From positions 4,698,501 to 4,762,500 of the forward strand of contig NZ_OX030782.1 of assembly GCF_943733665.1 (NCBI RefSeq): DNA of 64,000 nucleotides. The letters run 5' to 3'. This stretch comes from Aquimarina sp. Aq107. GTDB taxonomy: Bacteria > Bacteroidota > Bacteroidia > Flavobacteriales > Flavobacteriaceae. The translations under genes and the position numbers were made by a program. The first letter of the stretch is position 1. Every line of letters starts with the position of its first letter. A model generated the notes under the pieces. The model worked only from the letters and a program-made list of their open reading frames with translations, was not told where the DNA came from and did not search any database. This document shows positions 35,177 through 43,983 of the stretch, one piece after another.

Positions 35177-35567
35177 CTTGTTTGCCTCCAAGAGATTTTA
35201 CACCACCTTTCATGACACAAGATGCATTGAAAGTCGCTCCTGGTTCTACAGCTAATTTACCTACAGAAACTTCTCCTTCAATATGTGCTGTTGGTTTTAA
35301 CGATAGCGTTCCTGAAATCACAAGATTTCCAGAAAACTTACCTTCGAAATCAGCATCTGAACATTCTAAAGTCCCTTGAATAAAACCTGATTTTCCGACT
35401 ACTACTTTTCCTGTAGTTTTAAATGTACCTTCTATAGTACCTTCTACCCTAAAACCTCCTTCGGAGACTACATCTCCTACAATTTTAGTTCCTTCTGAAA
35501 TTTTGTTTTGATTTCTTGAAAAATCTGTTAAAGCTTGATCTTTTCCTTTTTTATTGTCTGAAAACAT
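35148..35567 (-). CDS. Bactofilin (polymer-forming cytoskeletal protein)
   Basis: The 139-residue protein has a central bactofilin beta-helix (about 25-125) with repeating short strands: ISEGTKIVGDVVSEGGFRVE, GTIEGTFKTTGKVVVGKSGF, NLVISGTLSLKPTAHIEGEV. Flexible polar tails flank it. Bactofilins polymerise without nucleotide into membrane-associated filaments that place wall enzymes and shape cells. It lies between porW and the atpZ-like gene. Confidence 0.92.
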   Translation of the reverse strand: MFSDNKKGKDQALTDFSRNQNKISEGTKIVGDVVSEGGFRVEGTIEGTFKTTGKVVVGKSGFIQGTLECSDADFEGKFSGNLVISGTLSLKPTAHIEGEVSVGKLAVEPGATFNASCVMKGGVKSLGGKQDGQKQGKSA

Positions 35568-35588
35568 ACTAATCGGGGGATTAAATTA

Positions 35589-38216
35589 TTATTCTGATTT
35601 AGGTTGCAAATAACTATCTAGGTTCTTATGTATCTGGATGATTCTATAATTTGGTGAGGTAACAATAAAATATTCCTTATCTACCTTCTGATAGAATTTC
35701 TTCTTACGGTTCCATTTTGTCATATCTACTCCTCTGGTATCTTCAACTTTACCAAGAATTAAAAGCTCTGCTAGACCTTCTGCACCTAATTTATCTCTTT
35801 TGGTATGAACTACTACAAATTGTTGATCTTTTGTGTAGATATCTAATGAGACTTTCATTTTATCATACCTAAGATCTTTTAAAATAGCTTCTAATCTCTC
35901 TTTAAGTTCTTGAGCTTGATTATCTCCAAATCTAGAATATTCATATACCAACTTATGGTTTTTTTCTTGATCTGTGCCTTCTAACACAAAATTACTATTC
36001 TGTATTTGTGGTATCGTTGTTTGATATATCAATTGTGCCTTTTTACCTTCTGGACTTTGTGGGTAATTAAGTGATACATAATTTAAAGCTTCTTTATATG
36101 CCTCAAAACCTTGATATCGACCAATCGCTTGCGCTTTTAATAATTCAAATTTGGGAACAAAATCTTCTCCACCAAACTTAGTAATCAACTCATCGCTTTC
36201 TTTTATGACTGAAGCATATTTTTGGTCCTTAAAGTCTTTATACAATTTATTGTATAAAGACTTTGGGCTGTTTTGATCATCTTTTAATGCTTCATCAGGA
36301 TTTTGAAGGATTTTCGCATATCGAGAATCTCCGTGTGTATTAATAATATCCTGTTTAAGCGCATTTGATTTTTCTAAGTTTCCTTGTAAAACATAAATTT
36401 TATATAAATTATATTTAGAAGGAACGATTAGACGCTCTTCTGGATTACTTTCTAACAGATCTTCAAACTTACCTGTTGCTAATTCATACTCCTGAAATTT
36501 CTCCTTATAAATAACTCCTAATTGATAGTAAGCAAAATTTCTGTCGGTTTGCAAACTATCCAAAACAACTTCATCTGTTGGTAATTGAGTAATATATGTT
36601 TGTGGATCAAAAGTAGGATCCGAATCAATAGAATATTCTTCTACTTGACTCTGTTCTTCACTAGAGACTGCTGTAGGGTTTGTAATACTAGATATCCTCC
36701 AATTATCCTGCAACTCACGGTTTCCAAAAGTTCTTTTAAAAGCAGTTTTACCATAAGCCACTGTAGTAGGATTGTAAAAATAAAATGTTCCTCCTTCTTC
36801 TGGATTTGGACCACCATTACTTCCTAATCCGGTACTTGGCCTATTAAATCGTTGTTCGTTAGGAAGTTCACCTTTTATTCTTGCAATTTCTGCAGCTTCT
36901 TCTGCCGCAATAGCTTCTGCTTTAATTTTCTCAGTATACTCAGAATAATATGCTAATCTTTCTTCTGGAGACATTGCTACAACTCTAAGAATACTATCAT
37001 TAGTTTGCGCAATCCCTTCATATAAAATTACATCGTCTAAATTGACTCTTTTCTTTTTTAATACACGGTATTTTTTAGAATCAACAACCATTCTTTCCAA
37101 TGTACTGTCATAATAAGCACCAGCTATTGCATATTCTTTATCATCAAAATTTATATCTCCTAATGTTTTATAATTAAGTGATTGTAAATGTGTATCATCA
37201 GAATCTGTTCTCAAAGATTTATTATAAAATTGCACGGCTAAATCTATGGAGTCTAACGTATTAAAATAAACGGCTTTCTGATTATAAATTTTATCAAGGA
37301 AAGGTCTGTTTTCTCGATTCTCCTCTAAATCTGTTAAAAGCTCTAAAAACTCTTGCTTATTTCCAGTTTCGTAATTAAAATTTCTGGCTTTTGCCATATA
37401 TGCATTTAGCATATATCGTCTTGGCGTTTTTCTGTTCAGATCAATTACTTGATCGAAAGCGTAATTAGCACTATCCTTATACCCTAACTGATTCAGTAAC
37501 TGACCCTTTATATAAAGATACCTTCCTTTTTCTTCATTATTTTTTGAATGAATAGCTGCTTTACTAATATACGTTACCGCAGAATCCTTTTGCTCTAGAT
37601 TAATGTAAGCTTGCGCAATCATCGCAACTGCGTCAGAGTAATCCTGAGCTTCCATATATTCTTCTTCCACCATCTTCATTAAATCCTCTATGGCCTTCTC
37701 ATTATTATCTAAACGAAGATTGGCTTTTGCTCTCCAAACCTTAGCATGATTAATATTATTACTAGTTGGATATTTATATAGAATATAATTAAAAGCTTCT
37801 AAAGCTGGAATAAATCGTTGTTCGTTATACCTTGCTTTTCCTAAAAGTAAAAAAGATTCATCGATTTTAGGATTTCGCTCTCTATCATCAATAAGCATGC
37901 TATGCTTTTGTATAGCTTTAGCTGCTTTTTCTTCGGCTTTATCAAAATTTTGATTAAGAACTTCATTAGGAAGTCTAACATCTTCACCAACAATTAATCT
38001 CTCTACCGGAAGTAATTCCCAAAAATTGTCTTTATATGTTTGAACAATATCCTGCTTTCCTTTCTCAAAAGCCACTCTTCCATTATAAAGTGTATTGTTT
38101 TTTGTAGTTACATCGTGCCAAGTCCTATTAGTCCATTTGTCTTTCTTTCGCGAACAACTAAACCCAATAGCAATTAGGAGAAATACAACGATGATTTGTG
38201 ATAAATTTCTGTTCAA
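35589..38216 (-). CDS. porW: PorW/SprE-type T9SS lipoprotein
   Basis: The 875-residue lipoprotein (lipobox Cys21 in LLIAIGFSC) is full of TPR helices: LLLGKARYNEQRFIPALEAFNYILYKYP, IYNQKAVYFNTLDSIDLAVQFYN and more to about residue 780. The opening WTNRTWHDVTTKNNTLYNGRVAFEKG is characteristic of the PorW/SprE family, required for type IX secretion and, in gliding Flavobacteriia, for motility. The start is a TTG at 38216; no ATG lies upstream in frame. It leads a tight run with the bactofilin gene 21 bases downstream. A T9SS-sorted substrate is encoded in the same window at 1973..5659. Confidence 0.88.
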   Translation of the reverse strand: MNRNLSQIIVVFLLIAIGFSCSRKKDKWTNRTWHDVTTKNNTLYNGRVAFEKGKQDIVQTYKDNFWELLPVERLIVGEDVRLPNEVLNQNFDKAEEKAAKAIQKHSMLIDDRERNPKIDESFLLLGKARYNEQRFIPALEAFNYILYKYPTSNNINHAKVWRAKANLRLDNNEKAIEDLMKMVEEEYMEAQDYSDAVAMIAQAYINLEQKDSAVTYISKAAIHSKNNEEKGRYLYIKGQLLNQLGYKDSANYAFDQVIDLNRKTPRRYMLNAYMAKARNFNYETGNKQEFLELLTDLEENRENRPFLDKIYNQKAVYFNTLDSIDLAVQFYNKSLRTDSDDTHLQSLNYKTLGDINFDDKEYAIAGAYYDSTLERMVVDSKKYRVLKKKRVNLDDVILYEGIAQTNDSILRVVAMSPEERLAYYSEYTEKIKAEAIAAEEAAEIARIKGELPNEQRFNRPSTGLGSNGGPNPEEGGTFYFYNPTTVAYGKTAFKRTFGNRELQDNWRISSITNPTAVSSEEQSQVEEYSIDSDPTFDPQTYITQLPTDEVVLDSLQTDRNFAYYQLGVIYKEKFQEYELATGKFEDLLESNPEERLIVPSKYNLYKIYVLQGNLEKSNALKQDIINTHGDSRYAKILQNPDEALKDDQNSPKSLYNKLYKDFKDQKYASVIKESDELITKFGGEDFVPKFELLKAQAIGRYQGFEAYKEALNYVSLNYPQSPEGKKAQLIYQTTIPQIQNSNFVLEGTDQEKNHKLVYEYSRFGDNQAQELKERLEAILKDLRYDKMKVSLDIYTKDQQFVVVHTKRDKLGAEGLAELLILGKVEDTRGVDMTKWNRKKKFYQKVDKEYFIVTSPNYRIIQIHKNLDSYLQPKSE

Positions 38217-38370
38217 ATCTGAATAATTTATACGCTGATAACTTAAAAACTTGCGTTTTAGTGCATCAGAACGGCATAAAAACCTTGCGTGAAATGTAAA
38301 AATACATTTCTTCTAGTAAAAAACCTCTGAACAACACATTTTTTTGTTGTTTCGATAGTTTTAATAAAAA

Positions 38371-38401
38371 AAGCATCGCTAACAAAAGATCAGCGATGCT
38401 T
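38371..38401 (-). terminator. Terminator of the ABC ATPase/DUF5687 operon
   Basis: AAGCATCGCT (38371-38380) pairs with AGCGATGCTT (38392-38401) around an 11-base loop. The minus strand continues with seven T residues. It begins 31 bases past the ABC ATPase stop at 38433. Confidence 0.85.
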
Positions 38402-38432
38402 CAAAGTTTCCCGAAAACTTAATTGCTTATAC

Positions 38433-39128
38433 TTATTTATTAAAATGCTCCTCTAATTCCTTTAATGTTTCCGTAGAGGTTGCAAGGTCTTTAACTACTT
38501 CTCCTTTATCCAATACCACAATACGCTCACATACTTCTGTTACGTGCATCAAATCGTGACTAGAAACCAAAACAGTGACATTAGGATCAGCAGCCAAATC
38601 TTTGATGATTTTCTTTAAACGAATCTGAGTTGTAGGATCCAGATTGGCAAATGGTTCATCCAGAATAACAACTTCTGGATTTCCTATCAATGCAGCCACT
38701 ATTCCAGCTTTCTTTTGATTCCCTTTAGACAAATCCCTTAAATACTTCTTTTGACCTAATATTTCTCCGTGAAAAAAATCTTCAAACTCTGCTAACAACG
38801 CATCTACATCTGCTTTATTTTGGCCTCGAAGTTCTCCTATGAAATAGAAATATTCCTCTGCTGTAAGATAACCGATCAAAAATGTTTCGTCGATGAATGC
38901 CGATGTGATTGATTTCCAATCTTCACTCTCGCTTACTTTTATCCCACTATTTTCTATATGACCTGTTGTTGGCTTAATAAGATCCAATAAGGCACTAAAT
39001 AAAGTTGTTTTCCCGGCTCCATTATTTCCTACTAAACCAAAACTATCTCCCTTAGGAATTTCTAAATGCTCAATATTTAATACCGTATTCCCTGCATATG
39101 TCTTTGTAATATTATGTACTCCTATCAT
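38433..39128 (-). CDS. ABC transporter ATP-binding protein
   Basis: With the ATG at 39128 this is a 231-residue ABC ATPase. Motifs are Walker A GNNGAGKTTLF, signature LSKGNQKKAGI, Walker B VVILDEPFANLDP and the H-loop SSHDLMHVTE. The frame is open 51 codons further upstream, but that part overlaps the permease gene and does not look like an ABC domain. The gene starts 4 bases after the DUF5687 permease gene, so the pair should form one transporter. Substrate is unknown. Confidence 0.92.
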   Translation of the reverse strand: MIGVHNITKTYAGNTVLNIEHLEIPKGDSFGLVGNNGAGKTTLFSALLDLIKPTTGHIENSGIKVSESEDWKSITSAFIDETFLIGYLTAEEYFYFIGELRGQNKADVDALLAEFEDFFHGEILGQKKYLRDLSKGNQKKAGIVAALIGNPEVVILDEPFANLDPTTQIRLKKIIKDLAADPNVTVLVSSHDLMHVTEVCERIVVLDKGEVVKDLATSTETLKELEEHFNK

Positions 39129-39132
39129 CTTC

Positions 39133-40608
39133 TTATTTTTTTTGTTTGTATGCCCAGATCGTTTTATACTTCTCTGTTCTATAAATTCTTTCAATTTTAT
39201 CAAAAACCATATTCCTAAATGCAAAACCAGCAATTCCCGCAACAGCAACCAATGCATAACCTGCATATGGGCTATATGCATAATGTCCTATTGCATATAA
39301 CACCATTGGTAATGCAAGCTTTGGTAATGATAACATTAATGTTTTCATATTAAAGGATTGTTTGTCTCCAAAAGCCTTTTTATTACTGGTTAAATCTATT
39401 GGAGTTTTTACATAAGCACCTGCCCATAATACGACGTGTGCATTCATTCCCATATTATAGATCGCACCAACAACAACCGCTAAGTATGCCTCCCATCCAA
39501 AATATAAATATCCTGATGCTAGAACAGCAGAAATAAATGTCGCTATTACCATTAACCACCATTTTGAAGAAAGATATTCTCGGTATTTAATATTTTGGCT
39601 CATCATTAATGGATAATAAGAACTATCCCAACTTGGAACGAATTGTCCAAAACTCATTAAAAATCCACCAGAAACAAAAATCCCTGCAAATATTTTCCAA
39701 ACAGGTCCTTCATATGCTTCGACAGCTCCTGTGAAGAATAACAGACCATAAAAAAGAAATAACGCACTCACTATTACTGTTGATCTTGCTCTTTTATTTC
39801 TTTTGATAAGCTTAATATCATTTTTTAGAAATACTGAGGTTTTACCAAATCGATCCAACCATTCTAAATTTTCTGTTTTTACAGTTTTAGATTTCGTTGC
39901 TAATCCAGCATCCAGGTACAAATCCTTTACAAAAGATCTAAATGCTATAATATAAAGTGCGATTGCAGCAACTACTGGAATAGCCACCAAAAACTTTGAT
40001 TCGTACAATCCCTGAAAAAACGGTGCTGTATACTGTGTAACATCAAAATATCCAAAATAATGCAATCCACCTAATAACGCCATAACGCCACCAACTCCAT
40101 AAATAAGATTGTCTTTATTGTTTAATAAGATATTAAGGAAATTATTACCATATATCAATGCAATCAATCCTATATTCCATAACAATATGTTTAATACAGG
40201 TGCATCTCCATTAGCAATCAAAAGAACTGAAAATGGAACAAAAAAGAAGGCATGAATAATATTAAAAAACGATGACATTGTCTTACCCAAAGCAAATGAT
40301 ACAATTTTGCTTTTACTAAAAGGTAAAATCAATAAAGGTTTAATATTGATAACAGGCATTTTTTGTAACGCATATCTAAAAATAAGATCAAATGCCCACC
40401 AATAGATCAAAAATCTATTTACCACTTCTAATGGATCTAGACATAAATCTTTGCTGATATATTTATAGGCAATAAAACTGCCTCCCATCATCATTAAAAT
40501 AAAATATACCGCCCAAAATCCCATGAAGATTTTCATCCAAACTCCCGAAGAAGCAGATGCAGATCGCCAAAAAGATTTCCACTGTAAGGATATAAAATGT
40601 TTAAACAT
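39133..40608 (-). CDS. DUF5687 membrane protein (ABC permease partner)
   Basis: The 491-residue integral membrane protein has about 12 hydrophobic helices. It opens MFKHFISLQWKSFWRSASAS, the form typical of DUF5687, a family found in Bacteroidetes next to an ABC ATPase gene, as here. It is likely the membrane half of an exporter. A single gene of this size suggests a homodimer or a self-contained permease. Substrate and direction cannot be told. Confidence 0.85.
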   Translation of the reverse strand: MFKHFISLQWKSFWRSASASSGVWMKIFMGFWAVYFILMMMGGSFIAYKYISKDLCLDPLEVVNRFLIYWWAFDLIFRYALQKMPVINIKPLLILPFSKSKIVSFALGKTMSSFFNIIHAFFFVPFSVLLIANGDAPVLNILLWNIGLIALIYGNNFLNILLNNKDNLIYGVGGVMALLGGLHYFGYFDVTQYTAPFFQGLYESKFLVAIPVVAAIALYIIAFRSFVKDLYLDAGLATKSKTVKTENLEWLDRFGKTSVFLKNDIKLIKRNKRARSTVIVSALFLFYGLLFFTGAVEAYEGPVWKIFAGIFVSGGFLMSFGQFVPSWDSSYYPLMMSQNIKYREYLSSKWWLMVIATFISAVLASGYLYFGWEAYLAVVVGAIYNMGMNAHVVLWAGAYVKTPIDLTSNKKAFGDKQSFNMKTLMLSLPKLALPMVLYAIGHYAYSPYAGYALVAVAGIAGFAFRNMVFDKIERIYRTEKYKTIWAYKQKK

Positions 40609-40739
40609 AGTTGTATTAGTTTTAAAAGAAGTAGGAAAGACTTCTTACACTATTTAGTAATCAAAAAATGGATTTTGTTACAAAAACAGTGAAAGAAAAG
40701 TTAAAAAACTATGCATTTTAAGGGCAGAAGAACAGATTG

Positions 40740-41360
40740 TTATATCAGTTGAAAGCGTTTTTTATAATAAATCACTAATGAAATCATTGTTTTTAAACTA
40801 CAAACAAAAAATATGGACATAATCCCTAAATTGACAAAATAAAACAATGAAGGTTCGTCTAAATAAGGAATAAAATAATAGTTAAATGAAAAAAAGATAG
40901 CTATTAGTATTCCAAAATTTCCAATAAAAGAAAACTTCTTTTTACCAAAAACTACAATAGGAATAAAACCAACTAAAGCCATCAAAAACGTTGGAAAAAA
41001 AGTAATTGTAAAACCATCAATATGAAAATACTTATAGAGGCTATTGAAAATCCAAAAACACAGTACACTACCAAGTATTACTTGCCAAGAATATAGGTTT
41101 CTTAGAAATTGTTTACATACACTTTTAAATACTTTAGAGTTAAAAGGTCTACTCCCTTGTTTTTCTAAAGAAGCTTTATTTTCTATCATATAGTCTTTAA
41201 AAATATCATAGAAATCTCGGTTATCTCCTTGATTCATTGAATTTTCTATTTCTGAAGCTACGTGATCTATCATTTCAATTCGTATATCTTCATAGTGAAT
41301 ATCAGAATTAGATAAATACGTATCTATGAATTGTATGTCTTCAATAGTAAGTTTTTTCAT
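40740..41360 (-). CDS. PadR-linked membrane protein, HAAS-like N terminus
   Basis: The 206-residue protein has a helical N-terminal domain (about 1-75: LTIEDIQFIDTYLSNSDI, IRIEMIDHVASEIEN) like the HAAS/alpha-helical domains found on partners of PadR regulators. Four C-terminal transmembrane helices follow. It starts 1 base after the PadR gene stop, so the two form a classic PadR plus membrane-anchored partner module. Such pairs often control an envelope-stress or antibiotic-responsive exporter; here the DUF5687 ABC operon is directly downstream. The link is an inference. Confidence 0.75.
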   Translation of the reverse strand: MKKLTIEDIQFIDTYLSNSDIHYEDIRIEMIDHVASEIENSMNQGDNRDFYDIFKDYMIENKASLEKQGSRPFNSKVFKSVCKQFLRNLYSWQVILGSVLCFWIFNSLYKYFHIDGFTITFFPTFLMALVGFIPIVVFGKKKFSFIGNFGILIAIFFSFNYYFIPYLDEPSLFYFVNLGIMSIFFVCSLKTMISLVIYYKKRFQLI

Positions 41361-41361
41361 A

Positions 41362-41700
41362 TTAATTTATACTCCATTTTGGGTTAATAATGGTTTGCAT
41401 AGTGCGGATGTATTCTTCTAATTCTGTTAACCGATTAGCAGTTTCCTTTGTACCCTTTTCTGTAAGTTTATAGTACTTACGAAGACGATTATCTACTTTT
41501 TGCATTTCCACATCCAACAATCCTTCTGCCTCTAGTTTATGTAATGCAGGATACAAGGCACCTTCGGTTATGTTCAATTCTCCTTTAGTAATTTCTTTTA
41601 CTTTTTGGGTAATCTCATACCCATACATCTTCTCACTCTCTTCCAAAAGTTTAAGAATAATAGTATTCAAACTACCTTTATATAACTTAGAATTGCCCAT
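41362..41700 (-). CDS. PadR family transcriptional regulator
   Basis: The 112-residue winged-helix protein has the PadR core: YKGSLNTIILKLLEESEKMY, GYEITQKVKEITKGELNITE, GALYPALHKLEAEGLL, VDNRLRKYYKLTEKG, then a C-terminal dimerisation helix. PadR proteins usually repress their own gene and an adjacent exporter until a ligand is bound. A 12-bp palindrome lies in its promoter region. Confidence 0.92.
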   Translation of the reverse strand: MGNSKLYKGSLNTIILKLLEESEKMYGYEITQKVKEITKGELNITEGALYPALHKLEAEGLLDVEMQKVDNRLRKYYKLTEKGTKETANRLTELEEYIRTMQTIINPKWSIN

Positions 41701-41719
41701 TATTACAGATATTAGAACG

Positions 41720-41750
41720 CAAATATATACATAATTTTCTTATGCATAAG
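41720..41750 (-). promoter_or_regulatory. padR promoter with candidate operator palindrome
   Basis: On the minus strand TATATTTG (41720-41727) matches the -7 consensus and lies 19 bases before the padR ATG at 41700. Twelve bases further up is the perfect palindrome CTTATGCATAAG (41739-41750), in the -33 region and thus well placed for repression. Related TATGCA sequence recurs at about 41786-41800. PadR binding is inferred. Confidence 0.4.
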
Positions 41751-41814
41751 TTTTTTAGGTATATAAAATTATGTCAAAACCATTATATGCAATAATGCAT
41801 TTGTTATTTTTGCG

Positions 41815-41822
41815 CAAAATAA
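41815..41822 (+). promoter_or_regulatory. -7 promoter element of the reductase gene
   Basis: TATTTTTG is an exact TAnnTTTG match, 81 bases before the ATG at 41904. The intervening leader is AT-rich; no clear -33 TTG is seen. Confidence 0.35.
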
Positions 41823-41903
41823 TTTGTAAAAGATTAATTACTATTAAAGTGTAAACTGAAAACTTAATTATTAAGAGTTCAGTTTAAAGTATACCTAATT
41901 GCT

Positions 41904-42959
41904 ATGTCAGATTTCCATACACTTACTATAAAAAACATTACTAGAGAAACTCCAAAAGCTGTTTCTATAGAATTCAATATTCCTTCAGAGTTAAAAAACG
42001 ATTATTCCTTTATTTCTGGTCAATATATAACTATCAAAACTCAAGTTGAAGGTAAGGAAATAAGAAGAGCGTACTCTATTTGCAGTTCTCCGAAAAGTGA
42101 TTCTCTTCGTGTTGCGGTTAAAGAGATTGAAAACGGAACTTTCTCAGCAATAGCAAATAACAAATTACAGGTTGGTGACACACTAGATGTGCACACACCA
42201 GAAGGTAATTTTACCCTAAAATCAGATCCAACTGTAACTCATAGTTATGCCGCCTTTGTTGCTGGTAGTGGAATCACTCCTGTAATGAGTATGATTAAAA
42301 GTGTTCTAGAAGAGGAACCTAATAGTAATTTTGTTTTGGTATATGGTAATCAGACTCCTACAGAAACAATTTTTTCTAAAGAACTTCTATCATTACAAAC
42401 AAAATATCCTGATAGATTATTTATTGAATTCTTCTATAGTAGAAGTCAAGAAGATGGTGCTCGTTTTGGAAGAATTGAAAAATCTACTATTAATTACATA
42501 ACTAAGAATAAATTTAAAGAAACAAACTTCGAAGCATTCTACCTATGTGGTCCAGAAGAAATGATCAATACAGTAACGGATGTTTTAATAGAAAACGGAA
42601 TCCCTAAGGACAATATTCATTTTGAACTTTTTACCAGTAGTAGTACTTCTAACACAGAAGTTGATGCTGCTTTAGATGGAAAAACTAGTATCTCTATATT
42701 AGTAGATGATGAAGAGTTTAGTTTTATTATGGATCAGAAAAAAACCATTCTTGATGCTGCTTTAGAGGAAGATATTGATGCTCCTTACTCTTGTCAAGGT
42801 GGTGTTTGTAGTTCGTGTATTTGTAAAATTACTGATGGTACTGCAGTTATGGAAAAAAACAGTATTCTTACCGATGGAGAATTAGCTGAAGGTCTGGTAT
42901 TAGCTTGTCAGGCGCATCCAACCTCTTCTTCTATAAAGGTGGATTTTGATGATGTCTAA
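41904..42959 (+). CDS. PaaE-like ferredoxin reductase (FAD/NAD(P)/2Fe-2S)
   Basis: The 351-residue protein has an FAD-binding barrel (about 1-100, RRAYSICSSP), an NAD(P)-binding domain (AAFVAGSGITPVMSMIKSVL, then CGPEEMINTV near the end of the domain), and a C-terminal plant-type 2Fe-2S domain. The cluster cysteines read SCQGGVCSSCICKI and a distant LACQAHP. This is the domain order of phenylacetyl-CoA epoxidase reductase PaaE and related hydroxylase reductases. No paaABCD genes are nearby, so the partner oxygenase is unknown. It is divergent from padR. Confidence 0.87.
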   Translation: MSDFHTLTIKNITRETPKAVSIEFNIPSELKNDYSFISGQYITIKTQVEGKEIRRAYSICSSPKSDSLRVAVKEIENGTFSAIANNKLQVGDTLDVHTPEGNFTLKSDPTVTHSYAAFVAGSGITPVMSMIKSVLEEEPNSNFVLVYGNQTPTETIFSKELLSLQTKYPDRLFIEFFYSRSQEDGARFGRIEKSTINYITKNKFKETNFEAFYLCGPEEMINTVTDVLIENGIPKDNIHFELFTSSSTSNTEVDAALDGKTSISILVDDEEFSFIMDQKKTILDAALEEDIDAPYSCQGGVCSSCICKITDGTAVMEKNSILTDGELAEGLVLACQAHPTSSSIKVDFDDV

Positions 42960-42978
42960 GATGGTTGATCATTTTTAG

Positions 42979-43823
42979 TTAATCTTTTTTTGATAATAAA
43001 TAAAAAGATATCGTACCTATTATAAGCCATAAGCCTAGTATCGCAAGGTTACCTTCAAGTTTATTTTTTCCAAAATCCATTTCAAATAATAAAATCATAA
43101 CTGAATTTATAACGGCGTGTGCAAATACTGCTGGCCAAACACTTTTAGAGTTGATAGTTAACCATCCTAAAAAGTAGGAAATAAAAACAGTGGTTAAAGG
43201 AAAAAATAGAAAAGCTCCTAACATTGGATATTCAGGATAATTAAATCCATTAATAATAAGTGGGAAGTGCCAAAAACCCCATAGAATGCCTAAAAATGTG
43301 AGCGATTTAAATAGACTATTCTTTTCTAGTAATTTCTTTTGAAGAAAACCTCTCCACCCAATTTCTTCACCTATAGTAGTAAGGCTTGTAACTAACGAAA
43401 TTAAAATTCCGGTAATTAAAAAATTAAGAATAAAGAAAGGGATGCTTTGTGGATCACTTCCAAATATAAGTGGGATTTCTATACTATGAACTTCTCCGTT
43501 GTTAATCAGAAAAACATTATTTGATGCCAATCCTGTGTGTTCAAACACTAAAATTCCTAGAAGGGTAATTAGTATTGGTAAGAATAAGCTAAGCAATATA
43601 TACTTGGTCTTACCAACATGCCAATTAATATATTTAAGTCCTTGTTTAGTTTTTATTAAATAGATAATAGCAGCTATACTAGGAATAAACATCATAAAGC
43701 CAGTAAGAATTTGTACTAAAAATTGCCTTCTTCAGCAATTAAAACGGCAATAATTTGAATAGTATAAGTGAATAAGAATACGAAACCAATATAATACCAA
43801 ACGTTTTTTTCTAATTTTATCAT
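42979..43823 (-). pseudogene. CPBP intramembrane protease, frameshifted near the N terminus
   Basis: The main frame (42979..43695, 238 residues from MMFIPS) carries the CPBP/type II CAAX protease motifs: EExxxR as GEEIGWRGFLQ, FWHFPL, and HAVINS. It lacks the expected first membrane helix. Upstream in another frame, an ATG at 43823 encodes MIKLEKNVWYYIGFVFLFTY and continues to EEGNF, then stops. One extra base in the five-base homopolymer at 43718-43722 would join the two as EEGNF-LVQILTGFMMF, a normal full-length protein of about 281 residues. The gene is therefore broken by a 1-base deletion or the sequence has a homopolymer error. The active-site part is intact and could still be made as a short form. 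Confidence 0.75.
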
Positions 43824-43983
43824 CGATAATATTTAAATAAGTTAATAGAAACAAGATTAACATTTTCAAAAAGTATAAATCAAATTTTCACAAGAAGCCA
43901 TGATTCGAAGGCTGTCCTCAAATATCATTAGAAGGGAAGAGATATTACAATTAAGTTAGTTCCAAATCGTCATTTGAAACCAT

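Noticed and set aside
35177-35191. TTG start of the AtpZ-like gene
   Set aside because: The codons between it and the ATG at 35176 contain the GGAGG ribosome-binding site.
38291-38310. GAAATGTA-AAAA-TACATTTC hairpin upstream of porW
   Set aside because: Eight A/T-rich base pairs can occur by chance in such AT-rich DNA, and no T tract or promoter box gives it a role.
39129-39281. 51-codon N-terminal extension of the ABC ATPase
   Set aside because: It overlaps the DUF5687 coding region in another frame and carries no ABC-domain sequence; a good ATG follows at 39128.
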